From positions 1 to 10,083 of the forward strand of contig JAHFKM010000028.1 of assembly GCA_023245385.1 (NCBI GenBank): a DNA stretch of 10,083 bases, in the 5' to 3' direction. Shown piece after piece: positions 1-5,655 of the stretch. The notes beneath the pieces were generated by a model, which was not told where the DNA came from, did not search any database, and saw only the letters and a program-made list of their open reading frames with translations. Position numbers and translations under genes: made by a program. How positions within the stretch are numbered: position 1 is the stretch's first letter; each line of letters opens with the position of its first letter. This DNA is from an archaeon (lineage in GTDB: Archaea; Nanobdellota; Nanobdellia; SCGC-AAA011-G17; GW2011-AR18).

Positions 1-1075
1 GATTTCGATTATTGGTGCTGGTCCTGCTGGTTCGTATACTGCTTATTTGTTAGCGAAAGCGGGAAAGGAAGTAGAAGTTTTTGAAGAGCATGAGCGGATT
101 GGAAGTCCGATTCAGTGTAGCGGAGTGATTACGCCTGAGATTGAAAAGTTAATTCCGTTAAAGAAAGAAATCATTGTAAATAAAATTAAAAGGGTGAGGT
201 TTCATGCGCCGAATGGTTCTTCGTTTGATGTTTCGATAAAAGAGGATTATGTTTTTGATCGTGGGAAGTTAGATGAGTATGTCGCGGAATTAGCTGCTGG
301 TGCGGGGGTGAAGTTTCATTTGAAAGAACGTTTTAGTGGCTTTGAAAGGAAGGGAGAAAAGTTTAATGTGAAGGTTTCTTCGAAGACGTTTGAGACGGAT
401 TTTTTAGTTGGTGCTGACGGTCCGCATTCTCCTGTTGCGAAAGCTGCGGGATTGTTTAAAGAGAGAAAGTTTATGGTTGGTATTCAGGCGAGAGCAGAAG
501 CGGAGATTGTTGATAAGCATTTAGTGGAGATCTTTTTGGGGTATGGCGATTTTGGCTGGTTGATTCCGGAGAATGAAGAGACAGCAAGGATTGGGGTGGT
601 GGCTGAGAAGCCGTGTCAGCAGGAGTTTGAGCGTTTAATGAAGTTGAGGAGTGGAAAGTTTTTGTCTTATCAGTCCGGATTGATTCCAATATATAATCCG
701 AGTCTACAAACGCAGGATAGAAATGTTTTTTTAATTGGTGATGCTGCGACGCAGGTGAAGACTTCAACACATGGTGGCATCCTGTTTAGTATGCTCGCTG
801 GTGAAGAATTATCTAAAGCGATTACTGGAAATAAAAATTATGAAAAGTTATGGAGGAAGCGTTTGGGAAAAGAGTTGTGGTTGAATTTAAAGATAAGGAA
901 TGCTTTGCATAATTTTTCAGAGAGGGATTTTAATAATCTTGTAGAATTATTTTCTCAGGAGAAGTTAAAGAATATTTTATCTTCTCATGTACGTGATTTT
1001 CCAAGTAAGTTTTTGGCGCAAATGTTTTTCAAAGAGCCGAGATTGTTGAAGTTTGGAACGAAAGTTTTATACTAA
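1..1075 (+). CDS. Geranylgeranyl reductase family flavoprotein (5' end outside window)
   Basis: This is probably the FAD-dependent reductase that hydrogenates geranylgeranyl chains of archaeal membrane lipids. The reading frame is open from base 2, so the start lies upstream; the TTG at 47 is internal. The first visible residues are the Rossmann dinucleotide motif GAGPAGS, and a bona fide N-terminus would sit only a few residues earlier. Other family marks follow in order: CSGVITPE after the nucleotide fold, YVFDRGKLDEYV, the GADGPHSPVAKAAG segment near 409-450, FGWLIPENEETARIGVV near 551-600 (the family's Y-x-W-x-F-P substrate-pocket motif in variant form), and the second FAD motif IGDAATQVKTSTHGGI near 734-780. 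About 357 residues are visible, close to the usual family length. Related flavoprotein hydroxylases share the fold, but the FGWLIP block and the GDAA...GGI block favour this family. The exact lipid substrate cannot be read from sequence. Confidence 0.88.
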   Translation, partial: ISIIGAGPAGSYTAYLLAKAGKEVEVFEEHERIGSPIQCSGVITPEIEKLIPLKKEIIVNKIKRVRFHAPNGSSFDVSIKEDYVFDRGKLDEYVAELAAGAGVKFHLKERFSGFERKGEKFNVKVSSKTFETDFLVGADGPHSPVAKAAGLFKERKFMVGIQARAEAEIVDKHLVEIFLGYGDFGWLIPENEETARIGVVAEKPCQQEFERLMKLRSGKFLSYQSGLIPIYNPSLQTQDRNVFLIGDAATQVKTSTHGGILFSMLAGEELSKAITGNKNYEKLWRKRLGKELWLNLKIRNALHNFSERDFNNLVELFSQEKLKNILSSHVRDFPSKFLAQMFFKEPRLLKFGTKVLY

Positions 1076-1088
1076 AGTATTTTAGCAG

Positions 1089-1097
1089 TTTTATATA
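1089..1097 (+). promoter_or_regulatory. Candidate TATA box of the former hicBA module
   Basis: TTTTATATA lies 14 bases after the preceding stop codon. A start about 25 bases downstream would fall near 1118-1120, just before the first recognisable HicB residues. That spacing fits a leaderless archaeal promoter left from the once-functional module. AT-rich sequence makes chance matches common, so this is tentative. Confidence 0.35.
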
Positions 1098-1125
1098 GTT
1101 TTAGTGAAGAAGAAGATTAGGATAA

Positions 1126-1352
1126 AGTATTATTTTAGATATTGTAATTGTAGAAGAAAAATTGAGTAGAGGGGAGCTGTTTTTGTAGTGTTATTGTACA
1201 ACTTTGGGGATTTTAAGTCAGGGAAAAATGATTGAAGATGTGAAAAAAATATTAAAGAGGCGATTGATCTTTATTTAGAAGAATGTCCTGAAAAACTTGA
1301 TGAAGTAGTTGCTGAAAGTCCACCAACATTTTCTTTTGTTGAGGTAGAAGGT
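1126..1352 (+). pseudogene. hicB: Decayed HicB-type antitoxin
   Basis: No intact frame exists, but a HicB-like protein can be read across two frames. From 1138 the frame reads DIVIVEEKLSRGELFL, meets a TAG at 1186-1188, and continues CYCTTLGILSQGKMIEDVKK. After the A7 run at 1243-1249 the match moves to the next frame and reads NIKEAIDLYLEECPEKLDE and then PPTFSFVEVE. These blocks match the HicB order: an N-terminal beta strand with acidic residues, the 'cP.lpGc.sQGkT.eEA..NIkEAI.lyLe' core, and the FSFVEVE end. One missing A in the homopolymer explains the shift. The match runs into the HicA remnant with no stop between. The start codon is no longer visible. HicB normally neutralises HicA and represses its own operon; this copy cannot make a full protein. 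A sequencing error could explain the frameshift, but not also the stop codons. Confidence 0.72.
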
Positions 1353-1463
1353 GTGTCCAAACTTCCTATTATTTCTGGTGGTGAAGTGATTTAAGTTCTT
1401 GTGAAAAAAGGCTTTGTTTATATTTGGAGTACGGGGAGTTATGTTATTTTAAAAAAAGAATGA
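1353..1463 (+). pseudogene. hicA: Decayed HicA-type mRNA interferase toxin
   Basis: Starting at a GTG (1353-1355) in the frame of the HicB tail, the sequence reads SKLPIISGGEVI, a TAA (1392-1394), VLVKKGFVYIWSTGSYVILKKE, then TGA (1461-1463). This matches the N-terminal two thirds of HicA, whose usual form is 'SKLPviSGkEvIkaL.k.GF...rqrGSHvil.k'. HicA is a small dsRBD-fold ribonuclease that cuts mRNA in the ribosome context. Two lesions stand out: the internal stop right after EVI, and Tyr in place of the catalytic His of the GSH motif (TAT for CAT at 1440-1442). The gene runs head-on into the 3' end of pelota. In-frame codons after the TGA still look faintly like a HicA C-terminus up to about 1515, inside pelota; I leave that out of the boundaries. 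Not a functional toxin as read. Confidence 0.72.
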
Positions 1464-1486
1464 GAAAAATTTCATAAGCTAAGGAT

Positions 1487-2539
1487 TCAAAGTTTATATC
1501 GTAGCAATGCTGCGATTCCACCGAGTCCGTTTAATCGTTCTCCTGCTTCATGATCTTCAGAGATAATAGTGATTTCTCCTTTCATATGTTCTACTGTTTT
1601 CATTGTTTGTTGGAGTGTTTCGTAGTTTTCTTCGTGCATTTTTTTCCGAATAAAGGTATCTGTTAAGAGGAGTGTTTGTACTGCTCCTCTTTTGGATGCT
1701 TCTTCCACTTCTTCAAAGCCGTAACAGCAAGCCTCGTTTTTAGAGATTGCTTTTAGTAGTTTTTCAACAAGTTCTGTTTCTTTTGAGACCCGTTCTTCTT
1801 GTAATGCTGTTTTGACTTCGTCTCGTTTTAAAAGTTCGTTTATCCCGCTTGGTCCTGTGCTGTTGCAGGTTGCGAGAATAATTTTGTTCTTCAGTCCTGC
1901 TGGGAGTTTTTTATAGAGTTCGTCTTTCCAGAATGCGGGGCTTCCGACAATAATTTTTTCTATGCTCATGCGTTCGACGTATCCTTCTAGGAGTTTAACA
2001 ATTTCTTCGTAGAAGTCTCCGCGGATTTTTTCTTTGTTGTATTTTTTTTCTACTTCTCCCTTGACTTCTCCTATGTATTCGTAGCCGTATTTTTTTAAAA
2101 GTGCGAAGTAGGCTTCTTCCCGGTCTAAAGTACACAAAAGAATTTTGCTGTGTTTTTCTTTGCTTGCTTCTTGTAAATGGCGAATTTGAAAGTCTAAGAA
2201 GAGTTCTTTTTGTATTTCTAAAATTGTGTCTAATTCTACGTTTAGAGTGTGGTAACTTCCATGGGGGATATCTTCAGGTGCTTCGGTGATTGTTCCATTG
2301 ATTCTTAGGCTGTGTTTGTATTTGTCGAATTCTATTTTTTCTGTTTTTATTTTGAGAAGGATGGTTTTTTTTATTGTGTTTGTTTTTTCTTCTGTTCCGC
2401 CTAATTTTATTTTTCTATAACTTCTGCCTTTGACGAGGTCTCCTTTGTGGAGGATCTGACTTAGGTGCCAGAAGTCGTCCGGATTGTCTATTTTTATTTT
2501 TGCGTAGCCTTTTTTGAAGTCTGCGGTAAGGATGTGCAT
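1487..2539 (-). CDS. pelA: Pelota (Dom34 homologue), ribosome-rescue factor
   Basis: Pelota enters the A site of stalled ribosomes and, with aEF1A and ABCE1, splits them (no-go/non-stop surveillance) in the cytoplasm. It is an eRF1 relative that lacks the peptide-releasing GGQ loop, and no GGQ is present here. At 350 residues it has the normal length. The N-terminal Sm-like domain (about 1-125) starts MHILTADFKKGYAKIKI and holds DDFWHLSQIL, DLVKGRSYRKIK and the family signature PHGSYHTLNVE at 92-102. The central domain (about 130-260) has ILLCTLDREEAYFALL and IIVGSPAFWKDEL at 196-208, where relatives usually have PGF; Ala replaces Gly. GPSGINELLKRDEV (229-242) and the C-terminal domain YGFEEVEEASKRGAVQTLLLTDTFI (273-297) are also typical, as is the end GGIAALLRYKL. 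The ATG at 2539-2537 gives the expected N-terminus. It stands alone, divergent from the gene at 2878. Confidence 0.95.
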   Translation of the reverse strand: MHILTADFKKGYAKIKIDNPDDFWHLSQILHKGDLVKGRSYRKIKLGGTEEKTNTIKKTILLKIKTEKIEFDKYKHSLRINGTITEAPEDIPHGSYHTLNVELDTILEIQKELFLDFQIRHLQEASKEKHSKILLCTLDREEAYFALLKKYGYEYIGEVKGEVEKKYNKEKIRGDFYEEIVKLLEGYVERMSIEKIIVGSPAFWKDELYKKLPAGLKNKIILATCNSTGPSGINELLKRDEVKTALQEERVSKETELVEKLLKAISKNEACCYGFEEVEEASKRGAVQTLLLTDTFIRKKMHEENYETLQQTMKTVEHMKGEITIISEDHEAGERLNGLGGIAALLRYKL

Positions 2540-2560
2540 GGTCTTGTATTATTTAGTGGA

Positions 2561-2592
2561 TTCTTAAGGTTTTTCTCCTGTCTTTTAAAAAT
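2561..2592 (-). promoter_or_regulatory. Candidate pelota promoter
   Basis: Two weak TATA-like elements read on the minus strand lie at suitable distance from the pelota ATG (2539). CTTAAGAA, centred near 2565, would give a leaderless mRNA. TTTTTAAAA, centred near 2587, would give a leader of about 20 bases. Neither is clearly better by eye. Confidence 0.3.
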
Positions 2593-2688
2593 TATTTTCT
2601 CTTTAGAATTGGTTTTAAGAATAAGGATAGCAAAGTATAGGTCATTGAGAATGCTGCGAAAGAAAGTTGTGCTTTATATAAATATTAG

Positions 2689-2724
2689 TTAGCGATATAA
2701 GTATATTATAAAATGTATCGCTAA
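2689..2724. repeat. 9-bp perfect inverted repeat (TTAGCGATA / TATCGCTAA)
   Basis: The arms are 2689-2697 and 2716-2724, separated by 18 AT-rich bases. The GCG/CGC cores stand out in an otherwise almost GC-free stretch, so the match is less likely to be trivial than an all-AT palindrome. It sits just downstream of the TATA-like run at 2673-2684, between two divergent genes. It may be an operator for a dimeric regulator or the stem of a transcribed hairpin. No T-run follows, so a terminator is unlikely. Confidence 0.5.
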
Positions 2725-2846
2725 AAAGTTATAGTTGTTAAGAGGAAATTATTATAGGAAAAAGACATTTTTTTAGAAAAAATTATATAATATTGAGGGT
2801 ACTCTTCGTTGATCTTTCTTATAATTGTTACGGCGCTTAAAGAAAG

Positions 2847-2855
2847 TTTTAAATA
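2847..2855 (+). promoter_or_regulatory. TATA box for the two-gene membrane operon
   Basis: TTTTAAATA, preceded by purine-rich GAAAG as in an archaeal BRE, is centred about 27 bases before the ATG at 2878. Transcription would begin at or within a base or two of the start codon, giving a leaderless mRNA. No Shine-Dalgarno sequence lies before this ATG, in agreement. Confidence 0.6.
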
Positions 2856-2877
2856 GAAAGAGAGGCTTTGTTCAGTT

Positions 2878-4062
2878 ATGTTTGGGAAAAAGGGTCAGGC
2901 TGTTGATGGTAGGAGTATTGCTTCGTTAATTTTGGTTATTGCGATTTTGATTATTTTATATGTCCTTTTTATTCCTGTTGAAGATAGGAGAGCTTTGTTG
3001 AATTCTGGAAATGAAAGTACTCTTCTAGGTTCAAGTAGTGGGAAGATTGAGTTGTTGTCTGAGTCTCCTGGTCTTGTTTCTCCGAGTAGGGGTTTTGGGG
3101 TGGTGCATCAGTTTCCTTCTGTGAATATTTTTGTAAAGAATGAGCCGAAAGTTTTGCCTTTGGCGCAGAGTTTGAGGGTAAAGAATAGTTTATTTTCTAA
3201 ATCTTTTCCAAGAACAAGTTTTGAGACTGCTGATTCTGATTTGAAAAAAGTAGTCTTGGCTTTTTCTGTCAATGAGCCTTCTGGTGAGTTGAGGATTTTT
3301 ATTAATAATAATCAGTTTTATGCTGACGAAGTGAGAAATTCTGGGGTGAAGGTTGTGGAGATTCCTTTGAATTTGATTAAGGAGGAGAATGTTTTGTCTT
3401 TTGAAGTATCTTCTCCTGGTTTAGCGTTTTGGAAGACGAATGAATATGCTCTTGCTGATATTACCTTAAAGGAAGAGTTTGAGCGGATTCATGCTGAAGA
3501 GTCGAGGCAGTTTACCTTGACTGCTGAGGAGAAAAAGAGTTTGCAGTCGGCAGAGTTAAGTTATTTTCAGTATTGTAATCTTGCTCTTCCTGATCAGACT
3601 ACTGCTTTGAAGGTCTATGTGAATGATGAGTCTGTGTTTTCTGGTTTGTTAAGATGTATTAGTACAAAGCAGACACTTGAGTTGGATAAAAGTAAGATGT
3701 TTGTGGGAGTAAACACTTTAAGATTTTTGTTGGAGAAGGGTGATTTTACGTTTAATGAATTAAAGGTGGAGACGCAGTCGAAGCTTGTGCAGAATCCTAC
3801 ATATTTATTTAGTTTGTCAAAAGCGCAGTTTGATAAGGTAAAAGCGGGAAACAGCTCTTTAGAGTTACAGCTTTTGTTGGAGGATGAGAAGGTGAGTAAG
3901 AGGGCGAGAATTTTGGTGAATGATGGTGAGATTATTTTGAATACTGATCAGAATTCTTTGAAGAGAAGTTTGAAGGATTATATAGTTGAGGGAACGAATT
4001 TTATTAAGATTGTTCCTGGAAATTCTTTTACGATTGTCGGATTAAAAGTGGTTTTGGGATAG
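2878..4062 (+). CDS. Membrane-anchored protein with three beta-rich repeats, function unknown
   Basis: I do not recognise this 394-residue protein. It starts MFGKKGQAVDGR, followed by one hydrophobic helix (about 13-33); the rest is probably outside the cell. The Lys-Lys-Gly-Gln before the helix resembles an archaeal class III (prepilin-like) signal, cut between Gly and Gln, but the charged DGR between site and helix is unusual, so a plain membrane anchor is equally possible. The outer part seems to hold three divergent copies of one beta-sandwich-like unit, at about 121-200, 221-299 and 325-394. Each has a strand with (F/Y/L)(I/V)N(N/D), then a basic or acidic loop, then a 'valine/glycine-x-N-x-(L/I)' turn before a closing strand; the pattern recalls galactose-binding-like jelly rolls. 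Two cysteines (233 and 260) fall in the second copy and could form a disulfide. The next gene starts three bases after the stop, so the two are very probably co-transcribed. The leaderless TATA spacing supports the ATG. Confidence 0.85.
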   Translation: MFGKKGQAVDGRSIASLILVIAILIILYVLFIPVEDRRALLNSGNESTLLGSSSGKIELLSESPGLVSPSRGFGVVHQFPSVNIFVKNEPKVLPLAQSLRVKNSLFSKSFPRTSFETADSDLKKVVLAFSVNEPSGELRIFINNNQFYADEVRNSGVKVVEIPLNLIKEENVLSFEVSSPGLAFWKTNEYALADITLKEEFERIHAEESRQFTLTAEEKKSLQSAELSYFQYCNLALPDQTTALKVYVNDESVFSGLLRCISTKQTLELDKSKMFVGVNTLRFLLEKGDFTFNELKVETQSKLVQNPTYLFSLSKAQFDKVKAGNSSLELQLLLEDEKVSKRARILVNDGEIILNTDQNSLKRSLKDYIVEGTNFIKIVPGNSFTIVGLKVVLG

Positions 4063-4065
4063 GCT

Positions 4066-5439
4066 ATGGTAAAAGGAAAGGCTGCTTTGTTAAAGGGGAG
4101 CTCTCAAACATCTGAGCAAGCTGGTCCATTAGTTTGGTTGTTTTCAAAGTTGGTAAAGTTGTTTTCGATTGCGTTTATTATTGTTGTTATTCTTTTGGGT
4201 GGTATTGCTTTGTATACGAATTATCAGGCTGGAGCTGGTGCGACTGCTGTTGCGCATGCTGGTGCGATTACTGATAATACTGCTTTTCCGACATTGTATA
4301 AGATATTAGGTGCTGAAACATACAAAGCGATATTTCGGCCGCAGGTAACATACGGATTTGAGTCTGATATTGATAGTAGTCAGACAAAAGAAGTAGGGAT
4401 TAAAGAAATGAGTTTGAATCAGATTGGGAGAGCTGAGTATGGTCGGCCTGTTCAGGTCTTGGGAAGGTTTACAGCGTCAAGTCCTTTAGCTGATCTTGAT
4501 CTTGTGGTGCAATGTCAGTTGGAGGATGAGAAGCCTGTTGATGCTGTGCTTTCGAGTTTTTCTGCTGTGGGAAATACTGCGAGGATTTTTAAGGGGAGTA
4601 AGGAGGTTGTGACTGCGGGTTGTGTGTTTCCTGCAGGCTTAATTCCTGAGGAGAAGACTTTTGTGACTGGTTTTGAGTTGAGTACGTCTTCTTTGAAGAA
4701 GGAATTGCCCATAACTACTGCAGGTAAAGTGAAGATGATGATTCGTTATACCTTTAATTCAAAAGCGAGTCATAAGACATATTTGTTGAGTAGGGATGTT
4801 GCGCGGAAGATTCTGTTGAAAGATCCTGAGAAGGATTCTCCTTTGAAGATTTTTGAATATTTTGGTGTGAAGGATACACAACTTCAGTCTGATGGGCGTT
4901 TGAGATCTCTTGCTACTCCTGGTCCTTTGAATCTTGGGATTGGAACCTATTCGAGTCAGCCTTTTGTGGAGAAGACTCCCTATGCTTTTGCTGTGACATT
5001 GACGAATAATTTTGGGGAGTGGAGGGGTGAGTTGAAGAAGTTGAACTCTTTAGATCTACTTATTCCTCCTGATATACGTTTGGAGGGTGATGAGGATTTT
5101 GGAAGTTCTGTGGAAAATTTTGCTGGTTCTTCGGTAAGTTCTTGTCATTTTGTGTACGCAGGAGAAGGGGATAATGGGTTTAGATTGTATTCTTTAAAAG
5201 ATGAAGAGTTGGAGAAAGTGAATAAGGAGTGTAGTAAGGAAGTGTTACAGAGTAATAGTTTGACTGAGAAGGAGTGTATTGATATTTTTGGGAAAGATAA
5301 GGATATTATTTTTAATTGTGCGTTTAAAGAGAATAATGCGTATCCAAGATTAACCTTTGATTTTATTCGGGCTGAGGCTAATTATATTTATCAGACTTCG
5401 CAGAGTGCTGTTGTGAAAGCGTATCGTCCGATTGGTTAG
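4066..5439 (+). CDS. Membrane-anchored protein with a cysteine-bearing outer domain, function unknown
   Basis: This 457-residue protein is not one I recognise. A short basic cytoplasmic segment (1-28) precedes a single membrane helix (about 29-50, LVKLFSIAFIIVVILLGGIA). The remaining ~400 residues are probably extracytoplasmic. Two beta-rich regions are suggested: about 125-245, with alternating hydrophobic strands such as VQVLGRFTASSP and KVKMMIRYTF, and about 285-457, with YAFAVTLTNNFGEW and LDLLIPPDIRLEG. There are exactly six cysteines, all outside (150, 186, 360, 389, 404, 418); the spacing of the first two and last four suggests disulfides within each region. It follows the previous gene by three bases and has no promoter of its own, so the two products may act together. 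A run of T-tracts follows its stop. Leucine is mostly TTG/TTA, as in the previous gene and unlike the genes after 5656. Membership in a secretion, pilus or cell-wall complex is possible but unproven. Confidence 0.85.
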   Translation: MVKGKAALLKGSSQTSEQAGPLVWLFSKLVKLFSIAFIIVVILLGGIALYTNYQAGAGATAVAHAGAITDNTAFPTLYKILGAETYKAIFRPQVTYGFESDIDSSQTKEVGIKEMSLNQIGRAEYGRPVQVLGRFTASSPLADLDLVVQCQLEDEKPVDAVLSSFSAVGNTARIFKGSKEVVTAGCVFPAGLIPEEKTFVTGFELSTSSLKKELPITTAGKVKMMIRYTFNSKASHKTYLLSRDVARKILLKDPEKDSPLKIFEYFGVKDTQLQSDGRLRSLATPGPLNLGIGTYSSQPFVEKTPYAFAVTLTNNFGEWRGELKKLNSLDLLIPPDIRLEGDEDFGSSVENFAGSSVSSCHFVYAGEGDNGFRLYSLKDEELEKVNKECSKEVLQSNSLTEKECIDIFGKDKDIIFNCAFKENNAYPRLTFDFIRAEANYIYQTSQSAVVKAYRPIG

Positions 5440-5455
5440 TTTAGATAATAAAGTA

Positions 5456-5506
5456 TTTTTACTAGTTCTTTTTCTTTATTTTAAATTATTTGTTGAATGT
5501 TTTTTT
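5456..5506 (+). terminator. Oligo-T terminator region after the membrane operon
   Basis: Several T-tracts lie 17 to 67 bases past the stop codon: five Ts at 5456-5460, five at 5469-5473 and seven at 5500-5506, without a strong hairpin. Archaeal RNA polymerase commonly stops at such oligo-T stretches. The position after a tight operon and before a separate promoter supports the call. Confidence 0.5.
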
Positions 5507-5625
5507 GAGAAATAGAGAATTATGATTTAATTTATTTGATTGAGAAAAGTTCAGCTTGTACCTTTATCAAACAAAAATACTTCTTCTAAAGATTCAGAAA
5601 TTCATTTTTTTCCAAATCCAAAAGC

Positions 5626-5635
5626 TATTTAAAAA
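5626..5635 (+). promoter_or_regulatory. TATA box for the large surface-protein gene
   Basis: TATTTAAAAA is centred about 26 bases before the ATG at 5656, the spacing expected for a leaderless archaeal transcript. There is no Shine-Dalgarno sequence before the ATG. This site indicates a transcript separate from the two genes upstream. Confidence 0.6.
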
Positions 5636-5655
5636 GAATCCTATCAAATACACAA

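Larger units (their letters stand above)
2540..2877. other. Divergent intergenic region, AT-rich, no gene seen
   Basis: This 338-base gap lies between pelota (-) and the membrane-protein gene (+). It has no convincing reading frame and no tRNA-like or rRNA-like sequence. It does hold candidate promoter sites for both flanking genes, a strong TATA-like run TTTATATAAATA at 2673-2684, and a perfect 9-bp inverted repeat at 2689-2697/2716-2724. The TATA-like run is too far from either start to serve a leaderless mRNA. It could belong to a small RNA or a long leader, or be chance in AT-rich DNA. Confidence 0.6.

Noticed and set aside
471..770. 99-codon minus-strand open frame inside the geranylgeranyl reductase gene
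   Set aside because: It lies fully opposite a well-supported gene, has low-complexity Ser/Gln/Pro composition and no recognisable family.
1076..1486. A working HicBA toxin-antitoxin pair
   Set aside because: Three internal stops, one frameshift and loss of the catalytic His mean no functional product can be read; only a pseudogene call is justified.
2101..2692. Plus-strand open frames of 62 and 75 codons opposite or beside pelota
   Set aside because: Composition is that of antisense pelota, rich in Phe, Leu, Val and Cys. Neither has a promoter at suitable spacing or any family resemblance.
2540..2877. A tRNA or other structured RNA gene in the divergent gap
   Set aside because: No T-loop GTTCGA-type sequence, acceptor-stem pairing or GC-rich block typical of structured RNA in an AT-rich archaeon is present.
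5440..5655. A dif/XerA site at the composition switch
   Set aside because: I looked for a 28-base site with paired 11-base arms and saw only short AT palindromes such as AGTA-tttt-TACT, which is too weak.
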